Below are positions 34,803 through 47,500 of a stretch of DNA of 64,000 nt, one piece after another; position 1 is the stretch's first letter, and each line of letters opens with the position of its first letter. Below the pieces are notes generated by a model. The model was not told where the DNA came from, made no database searches, and saw nothing but the letters and a program-made list of their open reading frames with translations. The stretch comes from Toxoplasma gondii ME49 (taxonomy: Eukaryota; Apicomplexa; Conoidasida; Eucoccidiorida; Sarcocystidae), in the NCBI RefSeq assembly GCF_000006565.2, contig NC_031476.1, positions 4,054,458 to 4,118,457 on the forward strand. Reading direction: 5' to 3'. The translations under genes and the position numbers were made by a program.

Positions 34803-36622
34803 CCCTCGAATCGAAAACAAAAGTTCCCGCTGTTTGAAGTTAAGGAAGAGAGAATATGCACGAGGCCACAGAGCGCGAGTTGGCGCCGCACGATGCTGCG
34901 GGTAGATAGCGTTTGTGGCGAGGCGGCTGCTGTTGGCTCGTCCTCGGGATATCCGAAACTGCTTTGTGAACACGCAGAGTGGGAAGTACTACCACCGTTG
35001 TTTGTGTGACGTATCTGCCTCGGTTTGGAAAAAGCGCTCGTGTGTGGAGCATTTCCACAGCGATGCGGCCATGCCGAGGGAGACAAAGGCAAATGGGGAA
35101 GGCAGTAAAGTGAAACTAACAAAAAAGAGACAAAAAAGGTGTTCCCGCGCTTCACACAAAACCGCGCCTCCGGCCCTAAAAAACTCTCTCGCTCCTATTA
35201 GCGTTCACTGGATGACACCAGAGGTTCGTTGGCTCGTCCAGAATGCCTTGTTCTTGCCACGACACAACTCAGGTGTCCATATATATATATATATATATGC
35301 AAGCGCATGTACCGTGTCCACTCATGATTGTTGTCTCGTATATGTTTTTCTTTCTGTCGTGACCGCTTGTTGTTCTGTTTGCGAATTTTTCTATGAAATG
35401 AAATTGCGACGATGCAGTCACACGGTCTGTGTGAAGCTGTTTGCGGATGAGAATTTTGTGTCGACAAATGGTTTTTGTCGATGGTGTTGCTTCCCGTGTC
35501 AGCGTGTGTACGACGGGGCGTGACTCTGCCTTGAGGGTTGTCTCCAGTTCCCGCACAGCGTTGTTCTCCGCCGTCTTTCAGGTGTTCTCTCCTCTCTTTC
35601 CCGTTTTCTTCAACCCGTTGGGCAGAAAATGCGAGAGAAGTGCTTCTTCTCTCCCTTGTCTCCTTCGACATATCCTATCTCGAGCTTCACTCAAGCAAAT
35701 GAATTGCCATCTTAACCGCAACATGCATCATGCGTGTTCCTTTCTTTTTCCACTCGCGTCTCTCTACACACTTTCTCCCAGTTGTCGTCTTTGTGCCACC
35801 TTCCCGCTATAACGCCTGTTTTTACTGGGTATTGTTCCTTCCCGTCCCGTTGACACGCTCAGAAGGCGATAGGCTCGAAGTTCCTCGGCGTTCCTTTTCA
35901 TCGGAGCCGCTCCTCATGCTGTTCGCTAGACACCCAGGCCGAAACGCCGATGGATTTGCACACAGAAAACCATCACAAAAACCAACAGCCACAGTCACAA
36001 AGTTCCTTACGCAAGAGCAGCTATCACAGTCTGCAAGACCCGAGCACAAGAGTCAGTGGAACAGGGCGAGTGTCAATTTGCAGGAGAAACTCATGCAATC
36101 TAAGCGTCGCTGTTGCCACCTGGCAATGATTCTCATGAATTCCCTTTGCGCTCGTGCAGTCGCTTCCCACAGTGGTGCTTTTTAACTCTTGCCTCTTGTT
36201 GATGTTTGAAACAGGCGAAGCAGAGGGCGAATCTGACGAAACAGGATGCTCCTGTGGTGCTTTGTGTCGTAGTTCCCCTTGTTCTAATGCGTTTCCATTA
36301 GAAGCATCGGAACATTTTCTACGCGGTTGCTGGTCAATGATAATGTGTTGAAGAATACAGTTCGCCTCTTCTCGAAGCCGGCCGATTCGAATTTGGCTTC
36401 CATTGCCACACCCCGAGGCTCCCTCTATACCTCCATCTGAGAAACGGAAACGCGGAGAACGTAGATTCCAAACACGAGGACAGCCGGGATACCTGTAGTG
36501 GACCGCCTCTTGCAGGAAGGGCTTCTTCATGCGATACGGAACAAGTGAGCGCATCTTCCACGCAAATCGATTTTCTCGGCGTGTAGATGTGTTCCTCGCT
36601 ATGATTGAAAGGCATGAACACT
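34803..36622. other. Convergent 3' region of PDH E1 beta and hypothetical gene
   Basis: No supported coding exon. It should hold both 3' UTRs. A (TA)n tract lies at 35278-35298. A minus frame at about 36626-36024 is of ordinary composition but has no motif, no conserved partner and no good start, so it is not called. Confidence 0.4.
35278..35298. repeat. (TA)n microsatellite
   Basis: TA run about 480 bases past the PDH E1 beta stop codon. Confidence 0.8.
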
Positions 36623-39600
36623 TCATGAACTCTTGGGCCTTACGTTTGCATCTGATCGTCTAGTCTTGGATGAGAAGCAACACAACCTCCCCGCACTGCA
36701 TGGTTGACACGTTCCACTGTCGGTGTCGCTTCCAAGATGTGTAGGCGTAGCACGAGTTCGTATTTCTCCTGTTTCTTTATCCGGCAACCGACAAGTGAAC
36801 CACCTACCCGTCATGGTTTCGCTATTTCGGTTCAAATCCTGATACACGCCCGGATGCTCCCCTCCACCTGCACCATCGAAACTCGACATACAGCCACTCA
36901 GCTCCATTAGCGCCGGGAGAACTAGGTCCTCCGCTTCCTCTCGGGGTAAAAGCGCTCGTGCTCTGTCTGCTCGTCTGTCGGCTTCGTCTACCTCCTCTCT
37001 TTGTGTTCTTCCTTCATCTGCTTTGCCGCGGAGACCGAAAGGAGTCACGATGACCCTCCAAGTCCTGTCGCGGAAAAACGTCACCCGACACGCACACCTT
37101 CGCCGTTCGACTGTACGTACAGCTCCATGAAGGCCGGTATCCGTTCCCCCTGTGATGTGACTACTTAGTCCCTGCTTCTCGCCGACATGATCCTTTGTTT
37201 TCTTTCTCGTTTCTTCAATGGTAGCATCAAGTGGTTCTCGTCTCCAGTGGAGGATATCGGTAACTCCGTAGAAATGACAGACAGCCGCCGCTTCACAGCA
37301 GGACAAGCGGAGTGTGCTTGCGTCTTCCTCCATGTTTGAGACGCCTTTCCTGTCTGAAGAACAAAGACGTCGTTCAAAGACCACAGGCCGATGTTCCGCT
37401 GCTGATGAAGACGACCGGCTGGATTTTGTAGAAGATGAACCAGCCTCGACCGTGGTGCCTCCTGCAGAAGCCGACATCCGGGAGGGTGGCGACACGAAAT
37501 CTTCGAGACTTAAGGATCGAACTATCTGCGGCTGGCGCATAAAGTACCCGTCATCGTCACTGTCGGACGACAGTGATGTAGGAAGAGAGTAGTCCGAAGA
37601 AATGGATATCCGGCTTTTACGTGGGCTTCGACTGCCCTCGCTACTCTCCGATGTGCTTGTGTGTCCCTTTCTCTTAACCCCATTTGGCGTAGGCTGAGAC
37701 AGAAGGTCAATGCAGTCTGTCTCCTCAGCCGTCGCGCCAGTGCTCTCTCTAGAAATCGAATACAAGCTGTTGTCGCTCGTTTCTCGGCACCCTTTCTCTT
37801 GTGCCCCTGCGCCTCTCACAGAGCCGTAAAGTGGCGGGCTCGTGGGTGTCGTCAGCCACGTCTCTTTCCGTTTGTCCTTTCCGCGACTTTGTGCCAAATC
37901 TTTCGCTTCGGAATGTGTGGTTGATGCATCAAGCAAAGTTGAGGGCATTTCCATGTGTTCCGGTTTCTCCGCCAGCGCGCATGAGCTGTCTCTGGTATGG
38001 TCGTTCTGCTGCTGATTTGCCCACATGCGGGCGGTGCGGGTGCCGCCTCGAACCGTCAGAGGCTGTTCGCGTTTCTCGGCGGCTTTCCGTCCTCCAGCTA
38101 ACCCTGTCGTCCTCTCTGTGCGATTCAGAAAAGCTGCGACATCCAGGAGCGTCTGACAGCTCTCCCGTGTACGAGGGGTCATCCAAGAGTCATTTCGTGG
38201 TGGGCGGCACGGTCCGTTTGTCCGGCTAAGGCTTCCACGAGTGACGCCAGAATGACTCTTCGTACAACAGAGAGCACCGTTCCGGGTTTCGCCGCTAGGA
38301 CTGTTCCTATAACAGTAAGCAGTATCGTTGGGCGCTCTCCTAGGACAACCGATGGTAGAGTTTTCGGTAGTGCCACTAAGTGTTCCACCACTACTGCTTG
38401 AAGGGACGTCCCGTGCGGTAGCGACGCTGGTGCTCTTCCTAGAACAGCTAGAAGGATTAAGACTCGAAGCTTGGTGTTGTCCCATATTTACGGTACTTCT
38501 GTGACAAATACTAACACTTCCACCACAATTGCCAAGCGAGTTATCAGACGTATCTTCAGCAGCAGCACTGCAATGCCCCGCGGTCGCCTCGAGTGCGACA
38601 TCCCCTTTTGACGAATTAGCCTGCGAGAAATTGACAGCGAATTTGCTTTCTTCTCCCCGGCTAACCCCATCCCCGAACGACAGCTTTTTTTTCCGATTCA
38701 TTCTGCACCGCGCTGAAACTGGCGGCCCCCTACCAGCAGCCCTGCCTGCAGCCGAAGCTAGGCGCTTTAATGAGTCCACTAGAGCCTCTCCCGTTGCATC
38801 ACTATTTTTGAAACTAGAGGAAAGTGACAATGACCCTTTCTTTCTCGCTGGAGACCTGCTGGCATAGACAGCGTTTGCACGATGAATGTCAGGAATGGAA
38901 GAAGAGGACGCAGTAGATGTGGATGAAGAAGGACAGGAAGGATTCGGAGACGCAGATGGTGTCTGGTGGAAGGTAGACAAAATCACGGGGAAGGCAGTAG
39001 AGGACCAGTCATCACCGGAGGACGATATGGGACTGCCAGACAAGAATGGCGTCGTTGACCCGGTGGAAGGGCCATTCTGCTTATCTGTACCTGGCTGTGC
39101 GTCGTCCCGTTCTTCGCAAAAGCATGAGTTGCTTTTAGGCATTGATTTATTACCATGAAGAACTGAAGGGGCATAAGGGGCCTCAGAAAACGAATGTGTG
39201 TCTTGTTCACCAGGCTCATCTCGTCTTGTTGTGTTCCCATTTTCGCTCTCTGATTTTTCCTGGTATCGGTCAGACAGATTTTGGTTTCGACACGATACAA
39301 GCGACGTTGAGGCGCGTTCATCGAGCTCATCCAGGTCCACCCCATCTTTTATTCCTCCCCTCTGTAGAGCGGAAGCAAACGAACGAAGCGACGAAACACA
39401 TGACAACGAAGAGGAGCTTGCTCGATGTGATAAGGAAGGGCCATGTCGGCTTTCACGGTGTGTAAACGAAGAGGCGAAGATCATGTCCGAGTCTTGGCCG
39501 GTTCTGTGTTTGACCCTGAAGATGCTACATATGCTTCAGGGACAGCACATTCTCTTACCCATTTGTCTCTCAATACAATACCATTTGCAGGACAAGGATG

Positions 39601-40628
39601 TTTAGATGTGGATCATCGAAAGAACACCGGGACCCTCCGCTGTTTCTAGGAGCCTTCGGTTTCGTGTATGTTTGTTTTTCTTCGATGTCGCTTACTACGT
39701 GGCTATTTTGCGTCAAACGCAACGGCCATGTACGCGTTGTTTGATGAGACGTTTCTGGGTCTTTCGCCGCCCTGTTCGCTTCCCCTTCTTTTCTGCCTCC
39801 CGGATCCGCCTGCGATGTTGTTGCACGCCGTGCCATGTGCTTCTGCTGTCTTTGTTTTAATCGACTAAAGACCTCTTGAAAATACTGCTTCACCCGCTCT
39901 TCTGCCTTTTCAGTCCCTTCTACGATGTGCACCGCCTCTTTCAGCTGTTGTTCGGCCGTCTGAAAATCTTCAAGGAAACTATGAATCTGCGCGAGGTCGT
40001 GAAGACCAGCTGCGAGCAGCATGACATGCCGGTGATGGTAATCTTCTTTTTTTCGGTTGTTCGCTCGATCCAATGAGGGCGACGGGGAACGAGAGGAAGG
40101 AGTCTCTGCGCTGCTAGGAGAAGATGGGGGTGAAGGGGAAGAAGACGAATTTGAAGAGGATGATGATGTCGAGGAGCCCGATTCTTCGTCACCATTCGGT
40201 GCATTGCCTCCGTGACCTGTTCTGGCTAGGGCTGCGTCGGTGTCCCGGGAAGACCCTCTCCTTTTCGTGTTTCGTTTATCTGCCTTTTTCCTAGCATCCG
40301 ACGAACCATGGTAGGAGGCGGATGTTGGAAGGATGTGGTGCCGTAGGATCTGAATAGCTGCTTCATGGTGTGTAATCGCTTCTACAAAGCGACGCGCTGA
40401 AGTGTATTTCTTGGCGATGCGCCGGTGCAAAAACGCTAGAGCACTCTTCTCTTCTAACGAGGGGGACGCGTCAGAGTCTGGCTCCACTTTCGATTGGAAC
40501 CGCTGTAAAATCTCCAGAAGCTTCTCCACCTCTTCGGCATCTCTGCCGGTGGCGGCATGTGCTTTTGTGCAAGTCGAAAACGGCATGTCTGTAGACGAGA
40601 GGCGTTCTGTAGGAGTAGCCGTTTCCAT
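36623..40628 (-). CDS. Hypothetical protein, TPR-like N-terminus and long disordered tail
   Basis: Two long minus frames sit 85 bases apart. The first runs from ATG 40628 (aagacaATGgaa) to about 39628; the second is open from 39515 to a stop at 36623. Joining donor cg/gtgttc at 39627 to acceptor catcttcag at 39516 keeps phase and gives 1,297 residues. This donor is weak, so two separate genes remain possible, the second starting at ATG 39484. The first part has amphipathic pairs like tetratricopeptide repeats: ALAFLHRRIAKKYTSARRF with VEAITHHEAAIQILRHH, and LLAAGLHDLAQIHSFLEDF with QTAEQQLKEAVHIVEGTE. The two are split by an acidic/Ser-rich insert. The tail is Ser/Thr/Arg/Glu-rich with no catalytic motif; near its end VERRRCACRVTFFRDRTW and WRVIVTPFGLRG look locally ordered. 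Function unknown; TPR-type regions usually bind proteins. Confidence 0.6.
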
Positions 40629-43600
40629 TGTCTTCTTTAATGGGAAATATATGTTTTCAGACCAGCCGTCGATTTCGAGCGATGTGTGCTCTCCGGTAGA
40701 CGAGAGACAAGACTGACTCAAACGTCTTTGTGTGATGGGTGTAGCGTCTCCTGCGAGGGTTACTGAGACGCCATGCACATCCAGTTACACCTGTACTTGC
40801 CCACAATCAAAATCTTCGCCCCGTTTAGCTCATTCCAAGCCCAGAGAAGCCTTTTCGTATCTGGGAAAAATTGATGTGTACGTTTCGTCACCTAATCACC
40901 TTTTGAGTCCGCATCAGTGCCAAGACATGAAGACTCTTCTGTGAAAGTCGACTTTCTTCTGAGTGACGTTACCGATTCTAAGAAAGGGGGAAGGAATATA
41001 TTCGTCGATCTCTGAGGGATTCCGTAGGCCGCCAGGAAGAGGAGAACTAGAAAGCCATGTACCAGTGTACACATTTGGTCTGACGCATGCTGCGGCTGTC
41101 CGTGTGGGGCCCGTTCGGGTACCTTCGGTACTGCGACAGCCGAGGCGAATACGATTATGTGGTACATTGCTCGTCTAGCTTTTCTTTCGGATTGGTTTTC
41201 GCACCGTTTCACGTTGCCTCTTTGTCTCCTCTCTTCTTCCTTTGGCGTTTTGCTTCTGTTCGTCTCAGTAGATCTGTGGTTGGACAGTCGCTGGTAAGAT
41301 CTGTGGAATTAATTCGAGAAAGACATTTATGTTCAGATTCGTGTGAGCCCACGAGCTTCCTGGGGGAAGAGGTGGCATACAGCAAGAGCTCTATGAGTTT
41401 ATTCTGACCAGGGCGGTGACACCACTATACCATTGGTGGCATCCTCGGCCATCGAGTGCCCGACTGCAGCTGAACGCAGTATTCCGCGAGTCCCTTACTC
41501 CTGGGCCATCGAGGTTGAACCAACAGTGAATTCTGGAAAACGTCACACAAAGCGCATTATCTTGTAAAGGGCCGGAATTCTATTCAACACACAAAGACGT
41601 CACATAAAACTTAATGAAAAGGCCGGCACTCCTAGATCAGCATCGACCCCCTCCAGTAGAGAATACCTGGAAATGCGTTTGCTCACCGCTTCCTCAGTTG
41701 ATAATTCTCACGCATGTTCTATTTTCTACTCCCGTCTTTTTCTGGAAACAGTTCTGGATATTTCTGCGTTATGGAGAGGACAGCTTTTGAATGACGTACA
41801 ACGGGCTTTTCCGATGTTCCACAGAAAGCTCCTTGACACTCATCGAGATTTGCAGGTGTTCATGATCTACAATCTGGTACCCTTTTTCTGTTTCTCAACA
41901 TCCCTGTAACTGGTGTTGCTTAGAGGGCGAACGGCTTCGCGTGCCTTTTCAGGAGCATATGAAATGTTGCCTTACTTGTTAACATTGATATAATTATCGT
42001 ACACGCACTCACCATGATGTTAAGTGATTACCAAGAGAACTTTGGTAGCCTCTTTCCTAATGCTACGCTGTACGGTATTCGCGGATCGGATTGTTCGCCT
42101 GGTAGCTGCTTAGTAAGCGGACGAACGCTTTCTGCTCCTGGTGGATACGGATAATACTCGACTCCTCTAATGTTGAAGCGCTAGTGCTATGCGGACAATG
42201 CCGCGCCGCGAGCGACACTGGGCGACGGTGGAAGCAATGCAGGAAATTAGTCAGCATCTCGGGACATCTCTGCTTTAAATGCTTCAAGACGGCAAGCCTA
42301 GTTCAGTACTGCTTCGCAGCCCGTTCAGTCTCGTTCGAATTCCGGGTGTCTCTATCTTTTCTGGGTCTTGCTGTGTAACGCCAACAGTGACACTCCTCTG
42401 GCTGCTAGAAAATGGTACTGATGTAGTTCCCCCGATAAAATGTGCCTTTTCCGTCTCAGACAGAGCCAACAATCCTTTAGCTAGTTACGAATAAAGGTTT
42501 ACAATTAGCAAATACTATTTGTGTACGGGCACACGGAAACCAGATCACCAGAAAAAGGGGTAATGATGGAGAGATGCTGGAGACGAGTAAAGCTTAAGAT
42601 ATCCCAACAGGCAAGACACCGCAGGAGCTGTCAAGAACACATGCAGCTCCACACGGCCTAACTAGCTTCTCCTCCAAATTTTCGAAGGAGCGCTTGCTTT
42701 GTCGTGGAAGGTCTAAAACAGTCACGAGTCCGATCAACCAGCAACTACAACGTTGTCTCCGGTGCCCTTGAGATGTAAAATCTCAGTCGAGAGGATGATG
42801 AAAACGTTTCACCTTTCCACTTGCAGTGGCATTCACACGATGAAGCATATGAGGCGGAATCGGCGCAAACACAGAGCTGCTGCCGTTAGAAAGCAATACG
42901 TTGGCTAGACAAAATGCCACAGTCGTTCTCCCTACGTCGAAGCAACTTCGGCTGGTTCAACACCAGGGATCGATCTGAGGTAACACCAGCAACTCGTTTG
43001 GTGTCCAAACACTGACGCACTTGCAGAGTGTGGCGGATGCAGGTATACGAAAGTGACAACTTTAAACGTAGGTATTAGCGACATTTGATCGACAAGCCCC
43101 TTTCTCGTATTTTTATCGCAGGGTACTGTTCTCAAGAACAGCGGCAGTCCAAAAACAACTGGCTTCGTCTTTTCATCCGCACGAGCCAAAAAGTCCGGCC
43201 TCCGAGAAAGTCCGCTTCTTGCCTCCCCTCTGGGTAATACGTGTGGGTGAACATACATGTAGACAATGGTTTACGCGTTCTGTTGCCAATTATCCTCTTC
43301 GGAAGCATATAGGCCACTGATCGATGCAGTGGCTTTCATGTCTGCGTTGGTGTACATTCTGTGTCTTGGTTTCAAACTGTTGCATGGTTCCCGAAGGTAC
43401 TGCTGCTCGCCAGTATGACACACTTTACTGAAGAACGCATTTCGTACCCGTCGCTCCAACAGGTCGCATTCAACTTCCCTGCAGACTAGCAATATGTCCT
43501 TTCGAACTTCGAAATCCGTGAGAACACTCGCTTGCGCCGGTAGTCCCTTACTCTTTTTCCTCCGCGTGGTTTGTCTGAGTGCCCCGCTCCTCTCTTTTCA

Positions 43601-44568
43601 AGTTTAAAGAACAAGTTGTCTGTACCACACCATTTTCGCGGAGCGTGATATTTTCTCTACCTGCGGGAACACACGAAGGCCAGTAAAGCGAAATGCCTTT
43701 TCTGCTCGGTCAGGCAAAGTGTAAATACTCTCTTCAAACGTTCGAGCTGTTTTCCCTGTGTGTTCCTTGTGCCTCCCAATTGATGCCTGAGAATATGGTG
43801 GCGCTCGATCTAAACGCAAACTAGCCGAGCAACAGCAGGTTCTGTCGACGTGGCTTTTACGGATAACTTCCAGAAAAAAGTCACTCACAGAAACCTGCGG
43901 CCAGCTGTCCCGTTCTCCTCTCTACCTCACCACTCATATCCGCTGTTTGGTATGTAAATAGATGCATGTGTACTTCCTTTCACAACCCTACCCACTTTAC
44001 TACTGGGAGTTGGCATGATTATTCGGAGTCTTCCATGACGACTTCTTATCATATTTCGCACCACTCAACTCACGTCCCCACCCCTAGCTAGGCTCGTTTT
44101 TCCTTCTATATCTGTTTCTTTGGGTTTGGAGGCAGATCGTTTCCTGCTGCCCCGGCACAACATTGGAATGCATGTATTCCTCTGGTTACTCTCAATCGGC
44201 GCATGCCACTCTTGTGTGATTCCTTGTTTCGGTATTGTGAAATAATCTTTGTCTCTATCGAAATACAACTGTGTTTGCGTCGTTGTGCCTGTTGCAACTA
44301 CCGCATCCGATCAGGTGGTGTCCGTGGTCGTCCCTATCTTTTCCACATCCGGACCCGTGATTGGCATTCTGTTCTCATCTTCCGGGTTGTAAAGCATTGG
44401 CAACGCGGCACGGTGTGGAAAGTACGGGAATCCATAAGCGTCGTTTACCTGGGGTTCGGCTTGCAACAGTGAGGCTCAACCTCTCCAATGTCTTCGTCTT
44501 TTTCTAAGCTTAGAGCCCACTTTCATCTACCTAAACAACGAAGAACAGACGTAGAACAAAGCGTGAGC
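40629..44568. other. Divergent upstream region of the hypothetical and PP2C genes
   Basis: Almost 4 kb with no convincing gene. Frames are short, of mixed composition and without motifs on both strands, and base composition is flatter than in the pyrimidine-skewed introns elsewhere. It should contain both promoters and 5' UTRs. No tRNA-like cloverleaf or TA tract was noticed. Confidence 0.4.
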
Positions 44569-47500
44569 ATGGGGACATGTGCGTCCAAACTTGGTGCCGT
44601 CTCCTCAGCTTCGACCGCCCGCCAGGCTCCGTCTAGAGGTCAGTCCGTAATCTCTCCTTGTACGTTTCTTTTAAACTGACAAGGATCTCTCATCCTCAAG
44701 GTTACCACAGATACACAAAACAGATATTCATGTGCATTTTTCTACAAAACGTTGATCGCCACCTGCCTGTTTCAGTAGACAGTCAAATCCGAGGCCTAGA
44801 GAGTTGTCCAAATCTGTACCATTAGTTCCTTCATTTATGTAGAATAGCGCCTCTTCAGTCATAAAAATGAATCCATGTATATCGTATTCATTTATCGATG
44901 ATGCTCTAGCTGAGTCGCCACAGAAGGATCGCGACTCGCAGCAGTTTGGTGTCATCTGTTGGTCTAGGCATCTTCGTGCATCCTCGTACGAAGATCAACG
45001 CCTATGTACTGTGTTTCAGGCGCAGGAGAAGGCAACCAAGTTCGTTTCCATACGCAAGCCAGTAATCAGTCGCACAGCAAGAGTCGTCACTCAAAGAACT
45101 CTGACTTTTCCTTTTCTTCAGCTAACCGTGCGGTTTTGGGGAAGTTTCTTGCTACGCCAGGTTGCCAGTCCGGCTCGGAAGGTGTGCCATCACATCAGCA
45201 GTACCCCCATCACTACGATACTTCACCCTTGTCGTCCACAAATCGCCACGACGCAGAAGATCTCCGAGGAAGTGTAGATACCATAGAGGGAGAGTCGCGT
45301 TCCCTGTTTGCAAAACGGATCTCTTCGGAACCCATGAATGGATCACAATCACAAATTACACAGTCACAGAGCACTACAGCACCCGCAGGTTCGAGCGGCG
45401 GAAGCGTCCGGACAGACGCTAAGGTAGTTGCATCTCATGAATGCACAGAGTCCTGCAGCAGAGGAAGCAAGATGGATGAGCGAAAAAACGGGAACGCAAG
45501 AGCGGAGCGAGTCGCCGGGAGCATGGGAAATCCAGATGAAGGGAAGCGCTGCGATTCTCCTTTGGAGGGTCGCGTGTCCTCTTCTACAGAAGGAAGCGGC
45601 AAAGGGGTAACCAGTGAAGAACTCGTTGAGGAAAACATGCTCAAGGATTCTCAGGAATCCGAAGAGGAGGTCAAATTGGCCGACAAGAGCGAAGAGCGGC
45701 CCAACGTATTGGAGACATGGCCTGGGTCTCCTCAGAGGAGGCGTCGCCTGTCACTCTCTCGTTCTGCAGAGGCTAGGGAAGACAAACTCGAGAAGGCGAG
45801 GGGCCAAGCCATCATTGCAGTTGGAAGCGAGGTGCCTGAGGACTTGCTGCTTGCACAGCGCCTCACAAGCACGAGACCACCAAGCGAAAAAACAGAGACA
45901 AATGCCGAGAGCGAGAGAGAGCGGCCTTCGTCACTTACACTACAGCCGGAGAGGGAATGCGAAGAGACGACGAAAGCGTCAGAGCGACGCGAAACGGAAA
46001 CGGATGTGGAAGAAGAGAGCGAATCCCCTGCCCAAGAAACAAAGTCAGACACAGCGGATGGGGTTCGAGGCAAAGCCGGCGAAGACACAGTCCCAGCGAA
46101 GAAAACAGAATCCGCACAGGAGGTTCCATCATCAGAAGGAGACAGTAGAGAGCGGCTGCAGTCGTCTGCTTCGTTGCAAGATCCGCAGAGGCGCCGGCTT
46201 TCCGTCTCTCGGTCTCCGACGGTGTCGTCGCCCGAGAGAGCTGGAACGGAAGAGACCGAGCGAGGGCACACGGCCTTGACTGTCGAAGGAATAGGAAGGA
46301 GGAGGGGAAGCGAAGAACGAGAGACGCCGGAAAGAGGAGACAAGGAAGAAGGAAAGGAACAAGTAAAGAGAGAAACAGCAGGAGGAACTCGGTCTTCGTC
46401 ACCACAGAAACAACGTGGGAAATCGACCACACGGAGACTTAGCGTCGCCGGACTTTCCAGCGAACGGACCCAAAGTAACTTCGAGGTACGCTTGTTACAA
46501 CATTGAAACTCCAGTGCAGTGTGTGCGTCAAAAGAAAACCCACGCGTGTACATTGACCTCTGTGTACAACTATGGACACACATATAAAAACATGTTCGCG
46601 TACGTAAATTTATTTGAAGATCCAGATTGAGTGCTGCTCACGCTTCAGATGCTGACGTTTAACTCTCTGCGCTTTCACACAAAAGAGTTCATACATTACA
46701 TCTGTTTGGTTCATGGAAGCTGAGGAAATGGCGCCTGTGTGTGTGTCATGCGAGAAACTTAACTGTTCAACGTTTTCTGCAGGACAAAAAAGTTGAGAAG
46801 CATGGACAGGCAGCCCAACAAGATTCACTAAACCAGTTTGGTATTGGCATGTGCTGTAAAAAGGGCTTCAAACCGGAGTCTCCGAATCAAGATGACTTCT
46901 TCATAATCAGGTCAACGCCACAAATATTGCCTCCGGTCTAGTATACAGATTCTCATAAGCCTGAAATGCGAATGTGTCCGACAAACGCGTTTGTAGCACG
47001 TACGCTTCTAGGTTCTTTCAGCCGTCCGGTATTCGACACGGTAGACTGTGAAACACCATTCCAGGCTCTGACTCATCGGTGCAGCTTATTGCTTCTTCGC
47101 GTTTCGTTGCTAGGGGGGCAAACATGCGTTGACGCCTCTGGTACGCCTAGGAGGTCACGCACTATTTCCAACTGGTGATTGTTGAGTGGTTGGCACTAAT
47201 CGTTCTACACTTTGTTTCCATTCTCCTGCAGAGTGGACAAGTGGTCGCTGTACGGTGTCTTTGATGGTCATGGGCCCTTTGGTCACGATGTGAGCAACTA
47301 CGTGCAAAAGGAATTACCGGCGAGGCTGCTCTACGGCGAGCCACGTTTTCTAACGTTTCCCCTTCGCGCGCTGCAGACGTCGTTCACAACGGTAGGAACA
47401 TGCAGGGACCGCTACTTATGAAGCAGCAACTGTCCATACCTTATACAACACCTACACCGGCATTTTGGCTTCTCTAAATCAATATCTAGACGCACGAATA

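Noticed and set aside
36024..36626. 200-codon minus frame after the hypothetical gene
   Set aside because: No family motif, no good start, and it lies where a 3' UTR is expected; left uncalled, not excluded.
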